NCBI GenBank assembly: GCA_050485745.1
Contig: JBJHBY010000043.1
Span: forward strand, 1-18,114
Direction: 5' to 3'
Source: JBJHBY01 sp050485745
GTDB lineage: Bacteria > Pseudomonadota > Gammaproteobacteria > Pseudomonadales > CAMLJR01
DNA: 18,114 bases
The position numbers and the translations under genes are program-made. Numbering within the stretch: the stretch's first letter is position 1; each line of letters starts with the position of its first letter. Below, one piece after another: positions 6,301 to 13,252 of the stretch. The notes under the pieces were generated by a model. That model made no database searches, was not told the origin of the DNA, and saw nothing but the letters and a program-made list of their open reading frames with translations.

Positions 6301-6840
6301 TCAATCCCGGAAGGCGGCCATCAGGCCCACCAGGTCGTCGGCGTGCTCTTCCTCGGTCGCCAGCAGCCCTTCCAGCATGCGCCGGGTAGTCGGGTCGTCG
6401 TTGCCGATGAACTGGATCATTTCGCGATAACTGTCGATGGCAATGCGCTCGGCGACCAGGTTCTCCTGGATCATGTCCATCAGCGTCTCGCCCTCGACAT
6501 ACTCGGAGTGGCTGCGGCTGGCCATGCCCTCGGGGGAAAAATTGGGTGCGCCACCGAGCTGCACAATACGCTGGGCAATCTGATCGGCGTGCATCTGCTC
6601 CTCGTTGGCGTGCTCGAGGAATTCCGCCGCGGCGGTCTGCGCGTTGGCGCCCTCGGCCATGTAGTGATGCCGCTTGTAGCGCAGCACACAGATGATCTCT
6701 GTGGCCAGGGCTTCGTTCAGCAGCTTGATCACGGTTTCGCGATCCGCACCGTAGCCCTCGGTGACGGCGCCACGCTCCATGTGTTCCCGCGCACGCTTGC
6801 GCAGGGTTTTGATATCAGTCAAAAACGGCTTCTTGCTCAT
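6301..6840 (-). CDS. Ferritin-like diiron protein (bacterioferritin family)
   Basis: A 179-residue four-helix bundle protein. Putative iron ligands appear in order: Glu48 (ALATEII), Glu81-x-x-His84 (EEQMHAD), Glu131 (LVAERIA) and Glu163-x-x-His166 (TEEEHAD), which is the Bfr-type diiron set. By alignment in my head, the residue after Glu81 is Gln where E. coli Bfr has its haem ligand Met52, so haem binding is doubtful. An extra N-terminal stretch of about 30 residues precedes the bundle, as is common in this widespread subgroup. Expected role: iron oxidation and storage, or protection from oxidants, in the cytosol. GCAGGAGG provides the ribosome binding site. It leads the MAPEG gene. Confidence 0.9.
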   Translation of the reverse strand: MSKKPFLTDIKTLRKRAREHMERGAVTEGYGADRETVIKLLNEALATEIICVLRYKRHHYMAEGANAQTAAAEFLEHANEEQMHADQIAQRIVQLGGAPNFSPEGMASRSHSEYVEGETLMDMIQENLVAERIAIDSYREMIQFIGNDDPTTRRMLEGLLATEEEHADDLVGLMAAFRD

Positions 6841-6894
6841 GGTATCGCGTCCTCCTGCAACCTGGGATCCGGAAAAAACCGGCGCATGCGTTCC

Positions 6895-6924
6895 ACTCTA
6901 ACCCAGGCTGCAGGGGCTGGCCAA
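6895..6924 (-). promoter_or_regulatory. Possible promoter of the ferritin-like gene
   Basis: On the minus strand TTGGCC (6924-6919) and TAGAGT (6900-6895) are 18 bases apart, each 4/6 to the sigma-70 consensus. It lies about 55 bases upstream of the start. A CCGG-T6-CCGG hairpin lies between promoter and gene (about 6869-6882). Weak support. Confidence 0.35.
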
Positions 6925-6949
6925 ATCCAGCGGGGATCAGTCAGCCTGC

Positions 6950-7705
6950 TTATACCGAGAGCTGCCCACCATCGATGACCAACTGCGTGCCGGTGACAAA
7001 GCGTGCCTCGTCACTGGCCAGGTAGGCGATGCTGCCGGCGATCTCCTGGGGCTCCGCATTGAACGGGGTGAGGGGAAACACCCGGCCCATCACCTGCATG
7101 TCGACCCCTTCCGGCATGCTGAAGGCCTTGCTCAGGGGGGTATTCACGCCGCCGGGGCAGACCGCGTTGACACGCACGCCCTTCGATGAGAACTCCGCCG
7201 CCAACGCGCGGGTGATGTTGCTGACGCCGGCCTTGCTGGCGCAATACGCGGCGTTGTAGGGAATGCCGGTAAGGCCGGCGACGGAGGACACATTGACGAT
7301 GTTGCCCTGGCTCGCCAGCAGGTGCGGCATGGCCAGCTGGGTCAGCACGAACACGCTGGTGAGATTGACCGCGATGATCTTGTCCCAGTCCTTGCGGCTG
7401 ATTTCAGCGAAGTGCTGAAAGTGGCCGATGCCGGCGATATTGCAGAGGATGTCGAGGCGGCCAAAACGCGCCACCACCGCCTCCACCGCGGCGGCACAGG
7501 CATCGCTGTCGGTCACATCCAGGGGGTGAGCGACGACATCGTGGCCGGCGGCGGCAATGCGCTGCACCTGTTTTTCAAGTTCCGCGGCGTTGACATCGCA
7601 GGCGAGAATCGACGCGCCCTCACTGGCCAGCCGCTCCACCGTGGCCAGGCCAATGCCCGAGGCCGCGCCCGTGATCAATGCCACCTTGTTGTCGAATCGA
7701 TTCAT
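6950..7705 (-). CDS. SDR-family NAD(P)-dependent dehydrogenase/reductase
   Basis: A 251-residue classical short-chain dehydrogenase. The cofactor loop is TGAASGIG (12-19). Asp37 at the end of the second strand favours NAD over NADP. Also visible are NIAG (89-92), Asn114, a serine at 140/141 (NVSSVAG) and the Tyr154-x-x-x-Lys158 pair (YCASK), followed by PGGVNTPL. These residues complete the Asn-Ser-Tyr-Lys active site. The substrate cannot be told; an alcohol or ketone intermediate fits the neighbouring catabolic-type genes. The start ATG 7705 has AAGGAGA upstream; the open frame extends ten codons further without support. The LLM oxidoreductase gene lies upstream on the same strand with a gap of about 170 bases. 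Confidence 0.93.
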   Translation of the reverse strand: MNRFDNKVALITGAASGIGLATVERLASEGASILACDVNAAELEKQVQRIAAAGHDVVAHPLDVTDSDACAAAVEAVVARFGRLDILCNIAGIGHFQHFAEISRKDWDKIIAVNLTSVFVLTQLAMPHLLASQGNIVNVSSVAGLTGIPYNAAYCASKAGVSNITRALAAEFSSKGVRVNAVCPGGVNTPLSKAFSMPEGVDMQVMGRVFPLTPFNAEPQEIAGSIAYLASDEARFVTGTQLVIDGGQLSV

Positions 7706-7874
7706 CGCCTTGCTTCTCCTTGTTTCAGCCGGCACGTTTCACCGGAACGAGACGGTCAGTAACCCGCGGGGCAGGCCACCACCATGGACAGTGCGGGATC
7801 ATACCGCGATGGCGCGAGCCCGCCCATTGGCGGACACGCGGGAATCGATCGGAAACAGGGATGGGTCAAGAACT

Positions 7875-8954
7875 TCAGGCCGGGCGCTGGCTGCGCCCCC
7901 GAAAACGGGCGTGATCACGCACCGCATCCCAGGCCTCGAGCACCGGGGCAAACTCGCGGGGACGACTGGCATGCAGCACGATACCATCCGCACCCGCATT
8001 GAACTGGTCCTGGAAGCGCGCGGCACATTGAGCCGCACTGCCCACCGCAGCGGGCAGCCACTCCGCCGGAATCAGCCGCTCGATCTCCGCCAGTTGCTCC
8101 AGGGTGGCGACACTGTCGATGCCGCCGGCCATGCCCGCCACCACCGGTGCCTTGCGGAAGGCCTCGAGCTGGCGCTCGTCCCAGCCATTGATGGCCAGCA
8201 GCAGCTCGCCGTAGCCCGGGGCCTGCAGATAGGTGGCCATGCGCGCCACCAGGTAGCGCAGGCGGGTTTCCTCATCCGGCTCGCAGGCGGTGGCGAGCAC
8301 GCTCCACACCTTGACCGACGCCGGGTCGCGCCCGGCGCGCTCGGCCCCCTCACGCACCAGCCTCACCGCGCGGGCCAGCGCCTCATCGGAGAGAAAGGTG
8401 TGCAGGATGACACCGTCGAACACCTCGCCGGCAAAGGCCAGGCTGCGCGGCCCGAAGCCGACGAACATCAGCGGGATGTCCTCATCCAGCCAGTCGGTCA
8501 TGTGCAGGTAGGGGTACTTGCCGAGGGGGCCGTCGTAGCCCATCACCCGCTCGCCGCGCCAGAGCTTGCGCATCATGTCGGCAAAATCCCGCAGGTGGGC
8601 ATTGCTGACCTTGGGGATGCCCCAGAGGTCATAGCGGATGCCGACGCCGCGGGCGACCCCGAGGGCGAAGCGACCGCCCGTCATGCGCGCCGCCGTGGTG
8701 GCCAGAGCCGCGGTGTCCATGGGGTGACGCAGGTTGATGTTGGTGGCGGCGGTGCCGATCACCAGGTTGCGGCTCGCAGCCGCGGCGGCGCCGACACAGA
8801 CGGCGGCCTCCTTGACATCAAAGCGCTCGGAGATCCAGGCGGAGCCCACGCCCAGCGCCTCGGCGTCGCGCACCTCGTCGATCAGGTCCGCCGGCGTGCG
8901 GGTATGCCCCGGCAGCATGTAGAAGCCCAGTTCCGGAAAACGCACCGTGTCCAT
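7875..8954 (-). CDS. LLM-class (luciferase-like) oxidoreductase
   Basis: A 359-residue TIM-barrel flavin/deazaflavin-type oxidoreductase. The N-terminus ELGFYMLPGH, then DLIDEVRDAEALGVGSAWISERFDV, IGTAATNINLRHP and TGGRFALGVARGVG, is the luciferase-like pattern. It resembles a subgroup labelled probable F420-dependent (TIGR03857, from memory). Because F420 use is patchy in gammaproteobacteria, FMN is at least as likely. It may be a monooxygenase or reductase acting on an alicyclic, terpenoid or steroid-like compound; this is inference from context. AGGAGG lies directly before the ATG. It is divergent from the TetR gene, with an AT-rich operator candidate between them. Confidence 0.9.
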   Translation of the reverse strand: MDTVRFPELGFYMLPGHTRTPADLIDEVRDAEALGVGSAWISERFDVKEAAVCVGAAAAASRNLVIGTAATNINLRHPMDTAALATTAARMTGGRFALGVARGVGIRYDLWGIPKVSNAHLRDFADMMRKLWRGERVMGYDGPLGKYPYLHMTDWLDEDIPLMFVGFGPRSLAFAGEVFDGVILHTFLSDEALARAVRLVREGAERAGRDPASVKVWSVLATACEPDEETRLRYLVARMATYLQAPGYGELLLAINGWDERQLEAFRKAPVVAGMAGGIDSVATLEQLAEIERLIPAEWLPAAVGSAAQCAARFQDQFNAGADGIVLHASRPREFAPVLEAWDAVRDHARFRGRSQRPA

Positions 8955-8992
8955 GTTTCCTCCTGCAGCGGCAAACCCGTACCCGGATTTTA

Positions 8993-9020
8993 TTTATTAG
9001 CACCATTAATAAATTTATTA
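8993..9020. promoter_or_regulatory. AT-rich three-half-site operator candidate between the LLM and TetR genes
   Basis: The 7-mer TTTATTA occurs at 8993-8999, its reverse complement TAATAAA at 9007-9013 and TTTATTA again at 9014-9020. The last two form a perfect 14-bp palindrome. The block stands out as almost pure A/T in a GC-rich region and lies in the 148-bp divergent promoter space, 39 bases from the LLM start and 83 from the TetR start. TAAAAT and TATTAT -10-like strings overlap it. It is the natural site for the TetR protein. Confidence 0.6.
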
Positions 9021-9069
9021 TGGGAGCCCACCGGCGGCGCCGTCAAGACCAGCCGCCATCGCACACGGG

Positions 9070-9091
9070 CCAGAAATCAGCCAGAAATCAG
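9070..9091 (+). repeat. 11-bp tandem duplication before the TetR start
   Basis: CCAGAAATCAG occurs twice end to end (9070-9080, 9081-9091), immediately upstream of the AGGAAG ribosome binding site of the TetR gene. Probably a small local duplication. Confidence 0.5.
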
Positions 9092-9102
9092 GAAGACATC
9101 GC

Positions 9103-9729
9103 ATGAGTCGCAAACCCCGCGCCGCGGACACCCGGCGCCGTGGCCGCCCGCCGGGCACCAGCCGCGCCGCCATCCTCGACTGCGCACTGCAGTTGCTGCG
9201 CGAGGAGGGCAGCGCCGGATTCAGCCTGCGCCGTCTGGCGGCGCGGCTGGGGGTGAGCGGCCCCAGCCTGTACAACTATTTTCCCGACAAGCAGGCGCTG
9301 TTGCAGGCCCTGGCGGAGCTGGCCCTGGGCGCACCCGATGCCACCACGCTGAAGGGGGGCTGGCAGCAACGCCTGCGCCATTGCCTGGACCAGTTGCGGC
9401 AGCAACTGCTGCACCACCCGGAGCTGCTGCCCCTGCTCAATCAGGCACTGCCGGTGGAGCGCGTGCTGGCCCTGGTGGAGCACCTGGCCGCGCCGATACG
9501 CGAGGCGGGCATCGCCCCCGGCGCGGCGGCACGCCATGCCCAATCCCTGCTGTGGATGACCCTGGCCTTTACCGACTTCGAGGTGCGCTCGCGCCAGCCG
9601 GAGATTGCCGACCGCTTTCGCGCCGTGGATGAGCACCGGGCCCTGCTGCGCCACCTGGACCTGGACCGGCATGACCGCCTGTGGCGGGAGACGGTGGAGC
9701 GAAATATCCGCGGGCTGGGGGTCGGCTGA
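9103..9729 (+). CDS. TetR-family transcriptional regulator
   Basis: A 208-residue regulator. An N-terminal basic arm (RRRGRPPGTSRAAILDCALQL) leads into the helix-turn-helix at about 39-62 (FSLRRLAARLG, then SGPSLYNYFPDKQALLQAL), the TetR signature. The remainder is the all-helical ligand-binding and dimer domain, which is not assignable to a ligand. It is divergent from the LLM oxidoreductase and shares a 148-bp intergenic region with a palindromic AT-rich block, so it most likely represses that gene and perhaps itself. AGGAAG precedes the ATG by nine bases. The gene ends just before the REP/MITE-like repeat. Confidence 0.92.
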   Translation: MSRKPRAADTRRRGRPPGTSRAAILDCALQLLREEGSAGFSLRRLAARLGVSGPSLYNYFPDKQALLQALAELALGAPDATTLKGGWQQRLRHCLDQLRQQLLHHPELLPLLNQALPVERVLALVEHLAAPIREAGIAPGAAARHAQSLLWMTLAFTDFEVRSRQPEIADRFRAVDEHRALLRHLDLDRHDRLWRETVERNIRGLGVG

Positions 9730-9741
9730 TATGGCCCGGCA

Positions 9742-9846
9742 GGGGGTGGGTGATCCGCTTCCAGGACCTTCCGGCGACAGGGATGTCGCCGGAGAGCCTA
9801 CATGGACGTACTTGTAGCGTGTCCTGGAAGTGGATCACCCACCCCC
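9742..9846. repeat. REP/MITE-like nested inverted repeat
   Basis: A 105-bp palindromic unit. The 26-bp outer arms (9742-9767 and 9821-9846) match with one mismatch. Inside is a perfect 9-bp stem TCCGGCGAC/GTCGCCGGA (9770-9778, 9785-9793) with a 6-base loop. On the minus strand GTAG (9801-9798) sits four bases 5' of this stem, the REP signature; a GTAG is also present on the plus strand at 9814-9817. It lies between the convergent TetR and NTF2-like genes, so it may also act as a bidirectional terminator. No second copy is in this window. Confidence 0.8.
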
Positions 9847-9870
9847 GGCCAGAACGCCAGATATCGACGC

Positions 9871-10326
9871 CTACGCTTCCGCCTGCTTTTCCCGCGCCTT
9901 GATCCAGCCCTTCATCATGCGCCCCATATTGGCCGGGTTGTAGGCATCCTCTTCGTAACTGAACAGGCCGTTACCCGCATAGTGGAGGATGGTGATGTTC
10001 GGCTCCTGGTGGATGCAATTGTCGGCCAGGTCCTCCATGCGGTTCATGACCTCGCAGAAGATCCAGCCCTTCTCCACATCAATGCTGTACCAGGTCACCG
10101 GGAACGCCCTCATATGGCAGGCGGGGTACTCCGCCATGGTGCGGGTGATCCAGTCGCGGATGCGCTCCCGCCCCCAGAAGCGGCCGAAGTGGTGTTCATA
10201 GTAGGTGGCGTCCTCGGTGAAACAGTTCGCCCAGTCCGACCAGTCGCCGGTCTGCGCACCGCGCAGCGCGGCCGCCTGGTAAACGTCGAAGGCGCGTTCC
10301 AGTTCATCCCGGGTCCAGCGTGCCAT
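9871..10326 (-). CDS. NTF2/SnoaL-like protein (first of a pair)
   Basis: A 151-residue cytosolic protein starting MARWTRDELERAFDVYQAAAL. The NTF2-like pattern is clear: a helical start, WANCFTEDATYYEHHFGRFWGRERIRDWI, then YSIDVEKGWIFCEVMNRMED and later strands. It is rich in His, Tyr and Glu around the pocket, which is common in lyase/isomerase-like members, but no reaction can be given. ATG 10326 is chosen because GGAGGAG lies upstream, whereas the longer open frame starting at 10377 adds a poor N-terminus. A second protein of the same fold lies just upstream on this strand, and both flank the LLM/TetR/SDR set. Confidence 0.8.
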   Translation of the reverse strand: MARWTRDELERAFDVYQAAALRGAQTGDWSDWANCFTEDATYYEHHFGRFWGRERIRDWITRTMAEYPACHMRAFPVTWYSIDVEKGWIFCEVMNRMEDLADNCIHQEPNITILHYAGNGLFSYEEDAYNPANMGRMMKGWIKAREKQAEA

Positions 10327-10438
10327 AGTGACTCTCCTCCAGTGGTTTATTGTCGTTGTGGTCTGATCATGGATCACCTGCCCTGCTCTCCTCTACCCTG
10401 CCCCGCCCCGCCCTGCCCCGCCAGCTCCCAGGCAGGCC

Positions 10439-10867
10439 TTACTCCAGGGTTTCGAGCTCGCGGAACAGCGGCCCGAGCAGGTCGCGCAGCAGGGCCTCGT
10501 CCGCGTAGATGCGCTCACCGGTGAGCAGGCTGCCGTCGCCCGCCGGATCGGCATAGAGCACACCGAGCATCACCCGCTCCCCGGTGTCATCGTCCAGCCG
10601 CAGCGCGTACTCCTGCGTCAGGCTCCAGGGCCCGACCCACTCCTCCAGGGCACGATACCCGCGAATACGCGGCTGGAAGTGGCGAAAGAAATGCTCGTAG
10701 TAACGCCGGATGCGATCCCCCCCGAGCAGGCAGGCACGCAGGGTGGGAAACAGATACACCGGCTCCGCCACCAGGGTGGCGAGGGTACCGTCGAGATCCC
10801 CCGCCGCCTCACACTCGGCGTGAAGCCGGCCAATGGTGAGCATGTGGCAGGGTACGGATGGGCTCAT
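10439..10867 (-). CDS. NTF2/SnoaL-like protein (second of a pair)
   Basis: A 142-residue protein. It starts MSPSVPCHMLTIGRLHAE and shows DLDGTLATLVAEPVYLFPTLRACLLGGDRIRRYYEHFF, typical of the first helices and strand of SnoaL-like folds, with later strands such as ERVMLGVLYADPAG. It differs clearly from its downstream neighbour, so this is not a recent duplication. The function may be linked to the same pathway, by position only. GAGG lies five bases upstream of ATG 10867. The frame remains open far upstream into the transposase region, but that extension is a shadow of the transposase on the same strand. Confidence 0.72.
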   Translation of the reverse strand: MSPSVPCHMLTIGRLHAECEAAGDLDGTLATLVAEPVYLFPTLRACLLGGDRIRRYYEHFFRHFQPRIRGYRALEEWVGPWSLTQEYALRLDDDTGERVMLGVLYADPAGDGSLLTGERIYADEALLRDLLGPLFRELETLE

Positions 10868-10906
10868 CTCAACCTCGCAGCGCCCGGCATGACGCGGGCA
10901 ACAAAG

Positions 10907-10924
10907 CCGGGGCCAACGCCCCGG
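10907..10924 (-). terminator. GC hairpin downstream of the transposase gene (weak terminator candidate)
   Basis: CCGGGGC (10907-10913) and GCCCCGG (10918-10924) pair around a 4-base CAAC loop. On the minus strand the stem is followed by CTTTG, so the U-tract is poor. It lies about 40 bases upstream of the second NTF2-like start and outside the repeat-bounded transposase unit. Confidence 0.3.
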
Positions 10925-10980
10925 ATCAGTCAGACCTTCGCCCAGGCGGAGGCGGGTGTCAATGGAGCGATCGGTGGGGA

Positions 10981-12229
10981 TCGGTGGGTGTCCTGTACTT
11001 GCTATGCGAGTTGCCGCTCTCAGGCCGGCTCTGTAGCGTACGCCGCAAACACCCCGCGCTGCCCCGCCATCCAGGCGCAACCCTGGCGCCGGTTGCTGCG
11101 CAGGATGCGTTCGGGCCGGCCGAGCATGCGCAAGGCACGGCGCTGGATCTTCAGGGCCAGCGTGACCCATTGCTCCGCGGTCACGCCCAGGCGCAGCAGC
11201 AGGTCGCCGATGGGGCGGGTAATCCGGCCGCGCTTGTCGGTGCGCGCGATGCGGCCCGTCCAGTCGACCAGTTCGATGTAGGCACGCAGGTTGAAAGGCA
11301 AGGCACAAGGGCCAGAGCCACGATCCCGCTCCTGAAAGGGCATCAGTGAAGGCGTAACCACCGCGTCGATGGCGGCAGGGTCCTCGCATCGTCGCACCTC
11401 AACCGTGTCGTGTCGGGCGCCGGTCTCCGGCATCGTGGTCGGCAATAACGATTCCGCGCCGCCCACCTCCCGGGCCACCTCGAACAGGCGCGCCTGAACG
11501 GAGGTGAAATCCGAGGTGTCCAGGCCATCCGCCAGGCAGGCGCGGACCGGGTTCAGGTCGACGTAGGCCATGCAGGACAGCAGCGCACTCTCGTCCAGCA
11601 GCGCCTGGCTGCGAAAGCGGCCCTCCCAGAAGCGGCCGCTGCACTGGTCTTCGGCGTTGGCGGCCCGGGCGATGGCCTCGTTGATGCCGCGCATAAACCA
11701 GCTCAGGCTGGCCAGGCGTTCACGCCAGGTGTCGACGATCGACCCGAGTAGCTCCCGCTCCATCGGGTACAGTGGCAGACCGGCGCGGTAGCGCTGCACC
11801 AGCGCCGGGCCCTTGTACTGCCGGCACCAGCGCTCGATGACCTCGTCATCCGTCCAGGCCCGGGCCCGCGCCGTATCGACGTGCAGCACCAGGTGGTAGT
11901 GGTTGCTCATGATGGCATAGGCACAGATGTCGATCGCGAACATCCCGGCCAGCACCTGGAGCCGATCCACGATCCACTGGCGGCGGTGTTCGAACGAGCG
12001 GCCCGTAAGGCGATCCTCGCCACACAGAAACGCACGGCGCACGCAACGGCTGATGCAGTGGTAGTAAGGGGTGTCGTCTACCGACACCAATGCACGACGG
12101 GGCAACGTCATCCTTGACCTCCTTCAAAACCCCGAAATCCCTTCAGGGTGCAAAACCGATTATCGACAAACTCAACAGCCTGTCAACAATCGGTGGGTGT
12201 CCTGTATTTTTTGGTGTCCTGTATTTTTT
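10981..12229 (-). mobile_element. Y1 (RAYT/IS200-like) transposase unit bounded by same-orientation repeats
   Basis: The string TCGGTGGGTGTCCTGTA is present on the left at 10981-10997 and again on the right at 12190-12206. Both copies have the same orientation and bracket the transposase gene. The left copy is preceded by a partial duplicate (GATCGGTGGG twice, 10969-10988). The right copy runs into a perfect 17-bp tandem, GGTGTCCTGTATTTTTT twice (12196-12212, 12213-12229). Same-direction rather than inverted ends fit single-strand Y1 transposition, which does not need terminal inverted repeats. Exact ends are not proven. Confidence 0.6.
11020..12111 (-). CDS. Y1 HUH transposase (REP-associated tyrosine transposase type)
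   Basis: A 363-residue transposase. N-terminal TPYYHCISRCVRRAFLCG is the usual start of this group. The HUH motif appears as SNHYHLVLH with His71 and His73. The catalytic tyrosine is most likely Tyr183 in MAYVDLNPVRA. These positions define IS200/RAYT-type single-strand transposases; such proteins mobilise themselves or short REP palindromes. The C-terminal third is an extra domain not needed for catalysis in smaller relatives. AGGAGG (12118-12123) gives a strong ribosome binding site for ATG 12111. The gene looks intact, with no frameshift. The flanking end repeats are listed separately. Confidence 0.9.
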   Translation of the reverse strand: MTLPRRALVSVDDTPYYHCISRCVRRAFLCGEDRLTGRSFEHRRQWIVDRLQVLAGMFAIDICAYAIMSNHYHLVLHVDTARARAWTDDEVIERWCRQYKGPALVQRYRAGLPLYPMERELLGSIVDTWRERLASLSWFMRGINEAIARAANAEDQCSGRFWEGRFRSQALLDESALLSCMAYVDLNPVRACLADGLDTSDFTSVQARLFEVAREVGGAESLLPTTMPETGARHDTVEVRRCEDPAAIDAVVTPSLMPFQERDRGSGPCALPFNLRAYIELVDWTGRIARTDKRGRITRPIGDLLLRLGVTAEQWVTLALKIQRRALRMLGRPERILRSNRRQGCAWMAGQRGVFAAYATEPA

Positions 12230-12954
12230 CCGACCGGGTTCCAGATCTCCTGAATGCTTTCATTCACCTTGTCCTGAGACCGGCGCCACAACGCCTCGGC
12301 CTGCTCCGGACTCACAACACCATTCCTGGCAATCTCCTCCCGCGCCCGCTGCATCCCCACGTTCACCACCTTCGTGGCCGCATGCATCACCGCGCTGTAC
12401 GCCGCAGCCTCGAAGCTGAACTCGCGGTTGTACACCACCGCACGCACCGACTCGGTGATCATCCCGGAGGTGAAGCCGGCGGCAAAGCCGCCCGCGATCT
12501 GCCCGATGGTGTTGTCCCCGAACACCGACAGCCCGCCGACTGCGTCGCCGATGCGGTTGCTCAGCGGTGCGCTCAGACCCGCCGCCGCCACCCCGGCGAA
12601 GTCGAAGCTCCGGCCCGTCAGCTGTGAGCCGATCAGCTCCGCGGTGCTGGCGCGCAGCAGGCTCTGGCCGATGCCGTCCTCTACACCCATCTTGCCCAAC
12701 AGCGATCGCCCGGCGCTGGTGCCGTCCAGCGCTCCCCGGGTCAGGCCCGCCGTGGCCACCGCCATCCAGTCGAAGGATTTCTGCCCGCCCAGGTACATCG
12801 ACACGCCCTGGCCCACGGCACTGGCAGTCGCGCCCTGGACGAAACCGCTGGCGAATTCGCCCAGGCTTTTACTGACCTCGCCGAAGAAGTCACCGACCTT
12901 GCCCGCCAGGCCTTCCATGCCCTCGGCCACACCGAAGGTGACGGCGCCGGCCAT
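12172..12954 (-). pseudogene. Fragment of a large hemagglutinin/adhesin-like protein
   Basis: 260 codons. The sequence is rich in glycine, alanine and serine, with segments such as VGQGVSMYLGGQKSFDWMAVATAGLTRGAL and a later RSFDFAGVAAAGLSAPLSNRIG. These are the small-residue, semi-repeated patterns of the C-terminal part of very large surface or toxin-delivery proteins. No N-terminal export signal is present; an in-frame stop lies directly upstream and there is no good ribosome binding site. The last about 20 codons (after EIWNPV) are read from the transposase end repeat, so the native C-terminus is lost. The gene does not resume beyond the other end of the element. It is interpreted as a truncated remnant. 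Family naming is tentative. Confidence 0.65.
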
Positions 12955-12974
12955 CGCGCCCCTGCCCTACCCCC

Positions 12975-13003
12975 TTGAGGAAGAGAAAACAAGGAAGCAA
13001 AAT
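12975..13003 (+). promoter_or_regulatory. Possible promoter of the antitoxin gene
   Basis: TTGAGG (12975-12980) and CAAAAT (12998-13003) with a 17-base A-rich spacer, about 30 bases before the antitoxin start. The match is moderate. Confidence 0.35.
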
Positions 13004-13033
13004 TTACTGGAAACCAAGCCCCGGAGTCGCTCC

Positions 13034-13252
13034 ATGCTTGCCAAGCTCACCTCGAAAAACGGGCTCACGCTGCCGAAGGCTGTGGTGGCCAGCGTTGAAG
13101 TGGCGGAGTATTTTGACGTCACGGTCGAGAATGGCCGGATCATCCTTACGCCGGTCCGCATCCAGCAGGCCCAGGCTGTCCGCGACAAGCTGGATCAACT
13201 CGGTATCACGGAACAGGATATTGACGACGCAATGGCCTGGGCACGTCGCTGA
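13034..13252 (+). CDS. AbrB/MazE-type antitoxin (orphan)
   Basis: A 72-residue DNA-binding antitoxin. The swapped-hairpin AbrB/MazE start is seen as MLAKLTSKNGLTLPKAVV, followed by EYFDVTVENGRIILTPV. The helical tail QAQAVRDKLDQLGITEQDIDDAMAWARR would bind the toxin. Antitoxins of this form normally precede a PIN-domain RNase toxin (COG1569-like) in an overlapping operon. Here the downstream frame is cut to 13 codons. The gene starts with ATG 13034 and GGAG upstream; longer in-frame extensions read through the hemagglutinin remnant on the other strand and are not credible. If still expressed it could act as an antidote to a cognate toxin elsewhere, or be neutral debris. Confidence 0.85.
   Translation: MLAKLTSKNGLTLPKAVVASVEVAEYFDVTVENGRIILTPVRIQQAQAVRDKLDQLGITEQDIDDAMAWARR

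Noticed and set aside
7875..8954. Firm assignment as an F420-dependent enzyme
   Set aside because: The resemblance to the F420 subgroup is from memory, and cofactor use cannot be read from these motifs; FMN is equally possible.
7557..9632. A 691-codon plus-strand open frame
   Set aside because: It is antisense to the SDR and LLM genes and then runs out of frame through the TetR gene. No domain can be seen in it.
9742..9846. CRISPR repeat-spacer interpretation of the palindromic block
   Set aside because: There is a single copy with nested arms and no regular repeat-spacer series. No other CRISPR-like array was seen in the window.
10868..11389. Upstream extension of the second NTF2-like frame
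   Set aside because: It overlaps the transposase gene on the same strand in another frame and has no ribosome binding site; the start at 10867 has one.
12374..13033. Upstream extension of the antitoxin frame to a 292-codon protein
   Set aside because: The extra N-terminal part is antisense to the hemagglutinin remnant and lacks any pattern; the short start at 13034 begins exactly at the AbrB/MazE motif.
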